A stretch of DNA of 64,000 bases from Bacteroidales bacterium (lineage in GTDB: Bacteria; Bacteroidota; Bacteroidia; Bacteroidales; UBA932), in the NCBI GenBank assembly GCA_017555965.1, contig JAFZFH010000048.1, positions 1-64,000 of the forward strand. Reading direction: 5' to 3'. Below the pieces are notes generated by a model. That model was not told where the DNA came from. It searched no databases and was given only the letters and a program-made list of their open reading frames with translations. A program made the position numbers and the translations under genes. Below, in pieces: positions 21,845 to 30,700 of this stretch. Each line of letters begins with the position of its first letter. The first letter of the stretch is position 1.

Positions 21845-22321
21845 TTAAACAGTTGGCTTTACTCTGGTAGGTTTCTTCCTATAATAGATTTTGCCCTTTA
21901 CGTCTTCGAGCATGACTGCCGCGTTTTTTAAGTACGCAGACGACTCATCCTTGTTTACGTATTCATACCATTTGCCTACAATGTAGTTTGTGAAGTAGCT
22001 GAACAGGGAGTTGTTTATGCTCTCTGTTAGGGTGGCGTCGAACGAATTCGGCATATTGAGCGTTGCCGAGAAGTTGTTGCTCAGATCAATGGTGTGGCTT
22101 TCCACAAGCGTGCTGAGTCTTGCGATAAACGGCTTCAATAGTCCGACTACCGCATTGCACGCCTCATTCCAAAACCTTTCCAACGCTACGCGGTCTTCAT
22201 CTATGGTGAAGATACGCATGTACGCGCTGCCGTTCTCGTCCATCTTGGCACCGGTATATGAAGATGTCTTCGACACCTCGTCATACACATTGATCTTTGT
22301 TACAAGTATATTGATATCCAT
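21845..22321 (-). CDS. Tandem paralogue family, copy 1, 158 aa
   Basis: MDINILVTKINVYDEVSKTS opens with the shared beta segment; SATLNMPNSFDATLTESINN and SYFTNYIVGKWYEYVNKDES match the other copies. It is the promoter-proximal gene: only 4 nt lie between the -7 box and its ATG, so translation likely starts on a leaderless message. An inner Met (residue 27) would drop the conserved first strands, so the 22321 start is kept. Confidence 0.75.
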   Translation of the reverse strand: MDINILVTKINVYDEVSKTSSYTGAKMDENGSAYMRIFTIDEDRVALERFWNEACNAVVGLLKPFIARLSTLVESHTIDLSNNFSATLNMPNSFDATLTESINNSLFSYFTNYIVGKWYEYVNKDESSAYLKNAAVMLEDVKGKIYYRKKPTRVKPTV

Positions 22322-22325
22322 AGTG

Positions 22326-22367
22326 CAAAAGTATGATTGCCGTGCTGTATCGCATTTTATTTATTAA
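22326..22367 (-). promoter_or_regulatory. Phage late promoter (family member A)
   Basis: Minus strand: TTAATAAATAAAA (22355-22367), 21 nt, then TACTTTTG (22326-22333). The upstream box overlaps the end of the spanin-like gene. It serves the three-paralogue unit. Confidence 0.65.
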
Positions 22368-22982
22368 CTATCTCCCGATACTGAGGATGTTGTATTTCAG
22401 ATTCACCTCTACAAACGGCATGAGCTGCGTCTGCTGTTGCAAGTTCATATCAAAGCCACCGCTACATCCAAAAGACCATCGGTTGTAATTCAGCTCAACG
22501 CCAATATTCGGGCTTGCATAGTGTCCTGTCCCTGTCCTGCCGACATCCAGTCCGCCATAGACATTGAACGCCCATTTGGCTTTTGTCTGTGCCTGTACGT
22601 TGGTGTAATGGGTGGCGGCATATTTGACACGCAGGCTGTCGATGCTTGGGTCAATGCCGGAATACCATATATCAACATTATCCTTGCTAAGAAACCTGTG
22701 CTCCCTTTCAAGCATTACGTATCTTATGCTATCCTTAACGATTGTCTTGGTTTCTGTCTGCGGGATAAATATGAACTGGGGAACCTTTGCGACTGGCGAT
22801 GTCTTCAGCTCCATAGGCTTGCTCAGGTCTCTTCTCGAATAGGACGTGTCTCTGTATTCAATCCTGACCGTTTCGACGCCCCGCGGCTTTATCAGCCTCC
22901 CTCTGACGAATGCGCCAACAAAGCAGCCGAATATGACTCCGGCTGCTCCTGCGTAAATGAGTTTTCTAATGGTATCCATCAC
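22368..22982 (-). CDS. Spanin-like lysis accessory with outer-membrane-like C-terminus, 204 aa
   Basis: Residues 8-27 are a membrane helix (IYAGAAGVIFGCFVGAFVRG), residues 30-120 a periplasm-type linker, and 135-204 an alternating-residue beta segment (WAFNVYGGLDVGR, GVELNYNRWSFGCSG, MPFVEVNLKYNIL) like a half barrel of an outer membrane protein ending in aromatic strands. One inner-membrane anchor plus an outer-membrane-type end is what a single-gene spanin needs to bridge both membranes. It overlaps the endolysin gene by 4 nt, and Bacteroidales phages often carry this gene beside a muramidase. Role inferred. Confidence 0.65.
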   Translation of the reverse strand: MMDTIRKLIYAGAAGVIFGCFVGAFVRGRLIKPRGVETVRIEYRDTSYSRRDLSKPMELKTSPVAKVPQFIFIPQTETKTIVKDSIRYVMLEREHRFLSKDNVDIWYSGIDPSIDSLRVKYAATHYTNVQAQTKAKWAFNVYGGLDVGRTGTGHYASPNIGVELNYNRWSFGCSGGFDMNLQQQTQLMPFVEVNLKYNILSIGR

Positions 22983-23485
22983 TCTTCGAATTGGAAAGAA
23001 TCAAGTCTGTTCATCCATCCTTTGAGAAACTCTTTTTGAGACGGATCGCGTTTGACAATGTTCAGGTAGAATTGGTGTCGCCCGCTCCACAGCCTATCGA
23101 ATAGCTCCTTTTGATTTGCAGAATTGATAGCTGCAAGTGACTTCGGTCCGATGATTCCATCCGGCTTTACTCCGGCAATTTCTTGTGTTCGTCTTATACC
23201 TGCGATACCTGAATTCACATACCAGTCCACGATAATCTCGGCAATAGACTGGTTGTCTATCTTGTCCGCCTTGCACACGTCCCAGTGTTCTTCGCTCATG
23301 ACAACAAGCCATTCTCCTTCCGTCATGTTCCAGAGGTCGTCAATGGTTTTGTCTTGTCCGAAGATTCTGCGGAAAGTGGTAAGCGTCACGCCGCGGTTTG
23401 TGGCTCCGCCTTTGTCTTTTGGGTGGAACGAGCGTCCTCCCTCAAAGACTTTGAGTTTTGGTGCGTATATGTTAAAGTTTGCCAT
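22979..23485 (-). CDS. Endolysin, GH108 N-acetylmuramidase with PG-binding domain
   Basis: 168 aa. The N-terminal FEGGRSFHPKDKGGATNRGV (residues 14-33) is the GH108 signature; Glu15 is the expected catalytic acid. After the core, residues 95-155 match the peptidoglycan-binding domain 3 (GIIGPKSLAAINSANQKELF). Cuts the glycan backbone of peptidoglycan to free progeny phage. It lies between a holin-like and a spanin-like gene, forming a lysis cassette. No signal peptide, so release would depend on the holin. Confidence 0.9.
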   Translation of the reverse strand: MANFNIYAPKLKVFEGGRSFHPKDKGGATNRGVTLTTFRRIFGQDKTIDDLWNMTEGEWLVVMSEEHWDVCKADKIDNQSIAEIIVDWYVNSGIAGIRRTQEIAGVKPDGIIGPKSLAAINSANQKELFDRLWSGRHQFYLNIVKRDPSQKEFLKGWMNRLDSFQFEE

Positions 23486-23486
23486 A

Positions 23487-23942
23487 TCAATGCTCGGTTT
23501 TAGAAAGTTTTACCAAATCTGTCTGCTTAAGTCCCGCAAGCTCGACGATAGTTCCGAAGGGAGGGTCTCTGTCGTCGCATTTGAGCTTGACGCACCTCAT
23601 CATCGAGGCGACTGCCAGTCTTGTAGAAAGGTCGTCTATCGTATCGCGCATTTCGGACTTCTCCTGCTCAAGCTTGTCGCGCATGGCTGATTTTTCCCGC
23701 TGCAGCTCATCAATCTTGGCGTCCTTTTTATCGACGTCGTCTTTCAGCTCCTTTCTTCTTTGTTCCTGTTCTTCTATGATGCGATCTTTGGCATCAAGGG
23801 ATTTCTGCATAGAGTCAACGACTTTCTGCATATTTTCGGCGGCTTTACCGTCTTTTACCTCTCGGCGGGTGAAGAAGATCATGAGCCCTCCTCCTGTGAA
23901 TAGACCGCCGATTACAGCTATTACAATCTGAGTCCATTCCAT
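23487..23942 (-). CDS. Holin-like membrane protein with coiled coil, 151 aa
   Basis: Residues 5-26 form one membrane helix (QIVIAVIGGLFTGGGLMIFF). Residues 30-110 are a long coiled coil (KDRIIEEQEQRRKELKDDVD), and the C-terminus is a small domain. It is 1 nt from the endolysin gene. The small N-terminal anchor next to an endolysin suggests a holin or a lysis regulator; its length exceeds typical holins. Confidence 0.65.
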   Translation of the reverse strand: MEWTQIVIAVIGGLFTGGGLMIFFTRREVKDGKAAENMQKVVDSMQKSLDAKDRIIEEQEQRRKELKDDVDKKDAKIDELQREKSAMRDKLEQEKSEMRDTIDDLSTRLAVASMMRCVKLKCDDRDPPFGTIVELAGLKQTDLVKLSKTEH

Positions 23943-23954
23943 ACCTTGTCCTCC

Positions 23955-24305
23955 TTAATCGTTAAAGATTGTTTTGGCGAGCGCCTTACATTCCTCTGCA
24001 AAAGCGTTATATACAGAGAATTCTTCCGGCTTTTCGTCTCTCTGTCTCATGATGGCCAGCTCGTCAGAAACAGAGTACTTCTGTCTGATCAGGGCTTCGA
24101 TAAGAGTTTCATATGACGGCTCTTTATCCATGTCGAATTCATCGCACAGATATACGTCATACTCTTCCACATCTTCAACGTCGCTGTCATCTCTGTGAAT
24201 TACGTTGCGCTCTGTGTCTTTCTCTACATTCAGATACACTCTGAATCTTCCGTCAGGAAGCTTCTGCGTTTTGGGTGGTACGCTACCGAACTTTGCTTTT
24301 TTCAT
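23955..24305 (-). CDS. Hypothetical acidic protein between RT and lysis genes, 116 aa
   Basis: Begins MKKAKFGSVPPKTQKLPDGR with a beta hairpin (RFRVYLNVEKDTE), continues with an acidic loop (HRDDSDVEDVEEYDVYL) and ends helical. Lies 4 nt downstream of the RT stop, so it is likely co-transcribed with the DGR. I do not recognise the family; it could be part of the lysis or DGR module. Confidence 0.65.
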   Translation of the reverse strand: MKKAKFGSVPPKTQKLPDGRFRVYLNVEKDTERNVIHRDDSDVEDVEEYDVYLCDEFDMDKEPSYETLIEALIRQKYSVSDELAIMRQRDEKPEEFSVYNAFAEECKALAKTIFND

Positions 24306-24309
24306 ATTG

Positions 24310-25500
24310 TTATGGTTTTATAATGGTTGCTCTTTCGTATCTTTCGCTAAAATCAAAGACTCTTTTAAGTGGCGAATTATCCAGTGTGAGTTTGATGGCT
24401 TTGTGTTCGCTAAAGTGCTTGAGGTAGCCGAGATGTGAGTTGAGTGAACATAGCATAGTCTGTAAGTCTGGATTGTCGCAGTCCAGCAACTTCTCGCAGG
24501 TCTTGACGCATCTGCGAAAACGTTTCATGGTGTCATTGCTCACATATCTTCTGTGATTCTTTAGTACGGCTCCGAGGAAGAATACTTCTTCCGTTGAGCT
24601 GATCATTGTTTTGCTCGGGTGCATTTTGAGTTTGAGCCTATTGCTTAGAAACTCTCCGATTGCTTCTTTGCAGTCTTCAAGGTATGCGATATTCTTGCTG
24701 ATTAGTTTTGCGTCGTCAACATATCTTCCCCAGTGCTCTCCACGCAATTCACGCTTTACGTATTGGTCAAGTGCGTTTAGATAAATGTTAGAATTAAGTT
24801 GATTGGTCACCTTCCCAATAGGGACGCCGGTCCCTAATAATGAATACCATAGACTTTTGCTTTTAGGCATTCTTTCCCTTGCGCTTTGATCGCCTATCAG
24901 TCGGCAATTCTCTAAAGGATTAGTGAATAGGTCTATCCTTATCAGATAGTCTATGAATGAAAAGTCCAGCACGTCGTTCCAAACGGTTGTGCTTCCTTTC
25001 GCAACAGGGCGATACTTATACTTCTCAAGGGTGTCGCAGATAATGCTGTACAGGATACCTTTGTTAATCCCCATGAAATATCCTGATATATCTATATTAA
25101 GCACGCCAGCTTCGTGTCTGTAGTTGTCGGTGCAGGAACGAATATGATGCTCTATCCTTTCAATTCCAAACAAAGTTCCTTTGCCTACGCGGCAGGAGTA
25201 GCTATCATAGATGAAAGTCCTCTCGAATATGGGGTTAATCATGTCAAATAGAATGTGGCTAACTGTCGCGTCGTCCACATGAGGGAAGAAAACTTCCCTG
25301 ATAGTAGGATCTTCTATCATAAAGCATCCATACGACTTTGTCTGATACTCCCGTCGGTACAAACTACGAGCTATGTCATATATTCTTTTCTCCAGTTCTA
25401 CCTCAAACTGCAATGGGTGGAAGTGATTGCGAATATTCTTCCTCTCGATGAAGTATGCCTTGGTCGTTAATTCGTGGATTTGTTCAAAGGTTAGTTCCAA
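24310..25500 (-). CDS. DGR reverse transcriptase
   Basis: About 396 aa if started at the TTG at 25498-25500 (first residues read MELTFEQIHELTTKAYFIER). The frame is open further up to 25890 but that part is the template repeat. Retroviral-type RT core: palm and fingers around IEDPTIREVFFPHVDDATVS, LNIDISGYFMGINKG, LLGTGVPIGKVTNQLNSNIY (the DGR-type IGxxxxQ variant of motif 4), and the catalytic GRYVDDAKLI at residues 258-267 (DNA 24712-24723). Copies TR RNA with errors at adenines to produce mutagenic cDNA. Start codon uncertain: no ATG lies between the template and motif 1. Confidence 0.9.
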   Translation of the reverse strand: MELTFEQIHELTTKAYFIERKNIRNHFHPLQFEVELEKRIYDIARSLYRREYQTKSYGCFMIEDPTIREVFFPHVDDATVSHILFDMINPIFERTFIYDSYSCRVGKGTLFGIERIEHHIRSCTDNYRHEAGVLNIDISGYFMGINKGILYSIICDTLEKYKYRPVAKGSTTVWNDVLDFSFIDYLIRIDLFTNPLENCRLIGDQSARERMPKSKSLWYSLLGTGVPIGKVTNQLNSNIYLNALDQYVKRELRGEHWGRYVDDAKLISKNIAYLEDCKEAIGEFLSNRLKLKMHPSKTMISSTEEVFFLGAVLKNHRRYVSNDTMKRFRRCVKTCEKLLDCDNPDLQTMLCSLNSHLGYLKHFSEHKAIKLTLDNSPLKRVFDFSERYERATIIKP

Positions 25501-25535
25501 AGTTGTAGTTGTTATAAAGGGCTGGCTCTTGAATG

Positions 25536-25718
25536 CTCGGACGGCGCGCACAGAGAAGCCGTTCGCACGGTTGTTGTTATTCAGCGGGTTCACGTTGCCT
25601 GAATTGAAATTGAGGTAACGACCGTTCGCAGCGGAGTTCGGCACCGCACACCAGTAGTTGCCGTTGCTGCCGACATTGTTGAGACCGCCGGAGTCCCTGT
25701 TGCGGTAACCTGACGCCG
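25536..25718 (-). repeat. DGR template repeat (TR), 183 bp
   Basis: Read on the minus strand it encodes many Asn (AAC/AAT) codons at positions that vary in the targets (LNNNNRANG against LSSNHRAYG in VR2). It aligns end to end with VR2 (26501-26683) and for 101 bp with VR1 (16819-16919). The 3' end is the GC-rich block shared with both VRs (initiation region), after which the TR diverges from the VR flank. It lies immediately upstream of, and in frame with, the RT. Confidence 0.92.
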
Positions 25719-25925
25719 TATTTTGTAGTACCTCGCTCTTGAACGCAGTGGCTGACGAATAGAAAGCCGATGCGGACTCCTGCGATAGCGTTGTTGCTGT
25801 CGCAAGAATGATTACTATGTAGAGTTTCCAAAACATAATGGAGATACTGAATTCAAATTGCACACTCCACACTATTGCGAATGACCGCACGGTAGTGTGA
25901 ATACTGGCTATCGCCAGCCCTGAAG
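25719..25925 (-). other. Leader between Avd and TR: RNA structure and relic of a coding frame
   Basis: Holds short hairpins (CTGGC tatc GCCAG near 25906-25919; CACACT/AGTGTG near 25860-25900). Between 25890 and 25719 there is an open frame in register with the TR that reads MFWKLYIVIILATATTLSQE, like a signal peptide, then a lectin-like run. This is probably the 5' part of the TR RNA, and the frame a relic of the gene from which the TR arose. Confidence 0.4.
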
Positions 25926-26282
25926 TTATCTGTTATTCGTTTCTTTAGTTTTGTTTAGCCATCCGACAAGCTGCCTCGTCAACTCTTCCTCTTTCCGGAT
26001 CACAACGCTGTATCCCTTTGTGGAGATGTGGTTGAGGTCTTTCATGATGCGGATTCGTATCGTTATCTTGTGCAGGTCGCTTAGCGCCTTTTCAAGGAAT
26101 GAAATCCTTTCTTCAGCTTTCTCATTCGCAAATGCAATGTGTTCCATTATCGCCATAGCCATAAGCTGCAAATCGCGGACATAGGTATATCTTATGTCGC
26201 GAGGGACTTTCTGCGTGCTCTTGATTAGCTGCATTGCCAATTCTCTTGCCTTGTTGTATGCTGGTAATTTATAGTGTTCCAT
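25926..26282 (-). CDS. avd: DGR accessory variability determinant (Avd-like)
   Basis: 118 aa, four predicted helices: PAYNKARELAMQLIKSTQKV, RDIRYTYVRDLQLMAMAIME, EKAEERISFLEKALSDLHKI, EEELTRQLVGWLNKTKE. This is the four-helix bundle of Avd, which forms a pentamer, binds the RT and the TR RNA, and is needed for mutagenic cDNA synthesis. It precedes the TR on the same strand in the standard order. A 55-aa ORF overlaps its start. Confidence 0.85.
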   Translation of the reverse strand: MEHYKLPAYNKARELAMQLIKSTQKVPRDIRYTYVRDLQLMAMAIMEHIAFANEKAEERISFLEKALSDLHKITIRIRIMKDLNHISTKGYSVVIRKEEELTRQLVGWLNKTKETNNR

Positions 26283-26436
26283 CTGAGAGTTTCTTCTTGA
26301 TTTTCCTTATAAACTCCATGCAATCTATTGGCGTTTTTGATGCGATGTCGAAATTTTCTATCTCGTTTTTCAAAGAATCCGTTCTCAGATTGATAGTTAT
26401 ATTAACCGTGGAGTTCTTTATCTTAATTCTGTCCAT
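26269..26436 (-). CDS. Small protein between VR2 and avd, 55 aa
   Basis: ATG at 26434-26436, TAA at 26269-26271, overlapping the avd start by 14 nt. Sequence MDRIKIKNSTVNITINLRTD, then LKNEIENFDIASKTPIDCME and a Lys-rich end. A beta-hairpin start followed by helices. It fills the gap between the VR hairpin and avd, so it may be an extra DGR accessory or a brake on expression. No family recognised. Confidence 0.6.
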   Translation of the reverse strand: MDRIKIKNSTVNITINLRTDSLKNEIENFDIASKTPIDCMEFIRKIKKKLSDGTL

Positions 26437-26449
26437 TGCTTTGTATATC

Positions 26450-26479
26450 CCGTCTGCCCTGTAAAAATGGGGCAGACGG
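26450..26479 (-). promoter_or_regulatory. DGR target hairpin after VR2
   Basis: Same 10-bp stem and 10-nt loop as after VR1, in the identical 54-nt block (26447-26500). It follows the stop codon of the target gene. This is the expected target-recognition hairpin and may also end transcription of the target. Confidence 0.78.
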
Positions 26480-26489
26480 ATTAAAGGTT

Positions 26490-27788
26490 TTAATTTGATT
26501 CTCGGACGGCGCGCACAGAGAAGCCGTACGCACGGTGGTTGCTACTCAGCGGGTACACGTAGCCTGAATAGAAATTGAGGTAACGACCGTTCGCAGCGGA
26601 GCCCGGCACCGCACACCAGCAGTAGCCGTAGCCGCCGACATAGTAGAGACCGCCGGAGTCCCTGCTGCGGCAACCTGACGCCGCGAAGAAATGTCCTACA
26701 GTATCATCGCTATTACGCTTAAAGAACCAGCCGGCTGTAAACGCTCCCACAACATTAAACTGCGTTGCATCAGATGTGTTGGATCCGGTAGTTGTAAAGC
26801 CTGTATATACGCGAGCGTTCGGCACTTTCCAGCCGACAGGACACGGGTCGTAAATCGTCTTTACAATTACATTGTCTGATATACCTGCAGATTGATTGCC
26901 GGCACACCAAAGATCCAGTCTTCCGTCAGGCTCCCACTTGTAAGAATTAGCCTCTGTTCCATAGAAGAAAGAATAAGGTCGCTTGATTGCGTCTGCAATC
27001 GTTGTTGCGTTTGTCTCTGCGTTTTCGGTAGTAAAGGTACGCTGACCGTAGGTCGTGATGATGCTTGTCGAGTTATACGCCCTTGGGCATGGGAACGGGT
27101 CTTTTCTTCCCCACTGGAAGTGCGGGTTCTTACCTTTTAGACGATCGGAACTGTCCCATTTCCAGCCGATGTTTACGGGCATAAAGTCATACACCTTTGG
27201 TGTTCCGTTGGTAATCTGCACTGGTGTCAGGTCTTCCGACGTAACCCAGATATGCCATGACCACATGATGTTGCCTGAGCCGTCCTTTACAGCTACGACT
27301 GCGTTGGCGCCGGTTACGGGAACGCTGTCCACTTCAAACTGGATGTACTTGCAATCGCCGCCCTCAACGATTTCGAGATTGACAAGCAAGTCAACTTCAT
27401 CCTGCCAACATATCTCAGCTGACTTAGGCATACAGTTGGCATTACCCTCAATGAATGGAGAGGTGATGTTGTTTCCGAGGTGGTTTACAAATCTCTCATA
27501 CGCCGCAGTATTGGCTACGCCGTCCTTAAGGGCATTGCCGTACACGATAGGGAATCTGTATGCTCCCGCTGCGCGGATAACATAGCAGTTTGCGGTAGAT
27601 CGTCCGAGAAGTGACGACCCGTCAGTGTCATACATCGACAGGTCTTTGTATTCTGCCGATAGAAATTTCTGTGCATCCACTACAATGAATTTTCCAGTAG
27701 TCTTGTCGTGAACTTTGAATGCCTTGTTCTTGAGCGCCGCTGGGCTGCTGTGAACAGGATAATCTAAAATGTTTACTTCGTCTGCCAT
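26490..27788 (-). CDS. Main DGR target: tail lectin / receptor-binding protein
   Basis: 432 aa. N-terminal part (1-60, MADEVNILDYPVHSSPAALK, then FKVHDKTTGKFIVV) looks like a virion attachment domain. The middle is a beta-rich jelly-like domain. The C-terminal 170 residues are the formylglycine-type C-type lectin fold (IYDPCPVGWKVPNARVYTGF, then FAASGCRSRDSGG) ending in the variable repeat (residues 369-429). It starts 4 nt after the long fibre gene, matching a tip or adaptor of that fibre. The variable Tyr/Asn/Ser/His residues should form the ligand-binding face. Confidence 0.88.
   Translation of the reverse strand: MADEVNILDYPVHSSPAALKNKAFKVHDKTTGKFIVVDAQKFLSAEYKDLSMYDTDGSSLLGRSTANCYVIRAAGAYRFPIVYGNALKDGVANTAAYERFVNHLGNNITSPFIEGNANCMPKSAEICWQDEVDLLVNLEIVEGGDCKYIQFEVDSVPVTGANAVVAVKDGSGNIMWSWHIWVTSEDLTPVQITNGTPKVYDFMPVNIGWKWDSSDRLKGKNPHFQWGRKDPFPCPRAYNSTSIITTYGQRTFTTENAETNATTIADAIKRPYSFFYGTEANSYKWEPDGRLDLWCAGNQSAGISDNVIVKTIYDPCPVGWKVPNARVYTGFTTTGSNTSDATQFNVVGAFTAGWFFKRNSDDTVGHFFAASGCRSRDSGGLYYVGGYGYCWCAVPGSAANGRYLNFYSGYVYPLSSNHRAYGFSVRAVRESN
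26501..26683 (-). repeat. DGR variable repeat 2 (VR2)
   Basis: 183 bp aligned gap-free to the TR. I count 17 differences, all at positions that are adenine in the sense strand of the TR, changing 16 codons. No difference at C, G or T. This is the pure adenine-mutagenesis pattern of an active DGR. Confidence 0.92.
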
Positions 27789-27792
27789 AATA

Positions 27793-30700
27793 TTAAAGTG
27801 TTATTTCAAGATATGCTATCATTGAACCTGCGTCATATAGCTTCACATATAAGGTAGGGGAATAATTGATTGTATAGTTACCAGTTGAATGATTGCCAAA
27901 GCCGAAACTTCCTCCGTCTCTAAACTTGCAGTTGGTTGAAGAATATAGAATTTCAGTCTCTGTTTTTAGAGTACTTACGGGATAGCTTGAATACAATGTT
28001 TGATTTGTTTGTTCACCACTGGTTTTTACAAAATATATAGAACTGTCATAAGATGAAGATAGAGTACCGCCAACCTTGAGTTTCATGTATTTGACTAACC
28101 CTTCAGGGATGTCGATAACCGTTACTCCACTTAAATACTTCAATGAGGTGCCTATCGCATTGCTGTAGGTTTTTATGCTTGCCAAATCCTCATATTGTGC
28201 CCCTTCATGTGTGCATGGGTATATGCCACCATTAAAATTAAACCATCCCAACGGGCTTTTTGCTCTCAATACCCTTGCACTATTACTATATTCATCGTAC
28301 ACATCAAATGTAACACTTGAACCCGGTGCAAGAATCAGGTAACTATACAGACTCATAAGTGATGAAACTTTCTTGTTCGATTCCGCGATTCTTGGCATGG
28401 CTATCTTTGCACCACTTATATATATATATGATGGGCTGGTTGTGTTAGTTGAAATAATAGTTACGGAACCTAATCTCTTGATAGGGTTTGCGGATGATAC
28501 ATTTGCTGAATTATACGAACCGACACTAATGCTACTGCCTGAGGTTATGTTTGTACTTATAAAGACTGTCCTATTTAGTGCATTTGTTGTGTTTCCGATT
28601 GGATTCAACCATGCTCCACTGATTTCGCCATCGCCGTCCGAATCCCATGAAACTGCTCCGCTTGCGAGGTGTCCGCTACCGTCGGTATTGAGCAAGATCT
28701 TTTCGTTTGCTATAGAAACCTTACCTCCGATATTACATCCTTCTGTAAGGGTCATTTTTGATGCTGTAATAGACTGGGCAAACAATTCATCAACAGCAAT
28801 CATGGCGGCAGTAATCGCCTTTGCTTCAATGAGTGCAGCATTGAGGCGTCCGCCCTTAATTATGATCCTCTCGCTTTCAGCAAGGGCTTTCAGTGCGGCG
28901 TAATCCGAATATCCCAATTTCTGCGCCATGTTGTCGGCAAGACTCTGCTCTGCGGCGCCTGTGTAAGCTTTGGAAATCTCCACTCTCGTCTTTTCTTCCT
29001 GAGAAAGGTATAGCCCGAGCTTTTGGTATAGCGTGGCTCTGAACGAGTTTGTGACAACCGTCGATCCGTTCCCGAAGATATTGCCTACGTTAATAAGATA
29101 CTGCTGCAGGTTTTTGAATGCAGTACATAACGGGGAAACAATGCTGCTCACTTTATCTGTTTGGCATGTCTCTAAAGCTTCGTTGAATATAGCGTGGAAT
29201 GTTCCTGTTCCGTCGGTCGCTACAGTATCATCGTCTTCTCCATAGACAAAGACCTCTGTTAGATTAGATATGACGCTGTATATCTGTTTTAGAGAGCTCT
29301 TCTCAATGACCGTCAGGATGCAATCGGCTTCATCTACGCTTTCGAGTAACTCCTCTGTGACGCCGAGAATCTCTTGAGAAACGCCCGCCGCCTTTAAGGC
29401 TTTTTCCGCCTCGTCAAGCGCAACCTGCTTCTGAGCTTCTGTATAGTACGCCTGCGCATCGTTGATAAGAGCGGTTTCGGCGACATGATAAGCGGTCAGA
29501 ATGAGGGCAAAGTCTTGCCTGTTGAATCCGGCAAAAGACTCATTGCTATATAGGCGGATAGACCTGAGGTATTCTCTCAATGTCTCATACGCAAGGTCAA
29601 GATCATCGGTGCCCTTGTGCTGATATACGGCGACTTCTCCACCGTAGTTCACTCTCTTTCCGTCGTATGTGACGATCACGTCGCTGCCTGTAGCGTCCAT
29701 GTATCCGAGACTTTCAGCCAGCGCCAGCGCCTTGCTGTATGTGCCTTCTGCGCTTGGTGCATTAAGGGATTGAGCGCCGTTGATCAGCTCCCACTGGGTG
29801 CGGATGTTCCTTTTCTCAATGACGTCAAGGATTGTATCATCATTGATACTTTCCAGTATGACCTTGAACTGCTCCGTCGCAGCCATAGCCTCCTGCGCAG
29901 CCTCCTGTGCCTCGCGGGCAAGTGTCTCTGCCGCGTTTGCCGCTTCTTTCGCAAGGTCTGCAACCTGCTTTGCGGCTAACGCAATGGCTGTAAGAATCTC
30001 TGTGCGTGCGTCGTAGAATTCCGTTTGTACGACATCGAAGTCAGTCTGCAGGGTAATTGCATCGTTGTTCTTAATCAGGTCTTGCAGATAGCCTTTATAT
30101 TTGGTATATGCGGCAGAATATGTTGCATACAAGGCATCTTCGTTGCTTATTGAATATGCTCCTTTCCGGTTGTCGATTTCATCCTTGTCTGCATTTATGA
30201 AAGCAAGTTCGTCGGATACGCCCTGCTTCTCGAATGGCGATATGACGTTATCGGCACTCCAACTTGCAAGCGTACTCTTAGCCTCGTTCGCGGTTTGCTG
30301 AGCAGCTGCCGCATCACTTTGTGCATCCTCTGCCTCACTCTGCGCTGTTGCTGCAGCCTGTTTTGCAGCCTCGGCAACTCCGCTGATTCGCGAGCTTTCG
30401 CTGACAAGTTCAGCTACTTTTTTATTATACTCGTCAGAGCCTACCTTTGTTTCTTCTAATTCTTCGTATAAACTTTGAAGATTTTCCGCAGATTTTTGAA
30501 GAGTGTTCGCCAGCGATAGAGCATTATCTGCGGTAGTCTGCGCAGTATCTGCCGCGGATTGAGCATTGTTAGCAGTGCTTTGTGCTGTATCCGCTGCATT
30601 TTGGGCGTCGTTAGCGGCTTTCTGTGCATTTTCTGCGTCTTGCTTTGCGCCGTCTGCGGTTCCTTGTGCATGGTCTGCTGCATTCTGTGCAGCATCAGCC

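Noticed and set aside
24310-25890. A single 526-aa reverse transcriptase starting at 25890
   Set aside because: The first 130 residues are the template repeat and a leader. I kept the RT from TTG 25500 and treat the longer frame as a finding.
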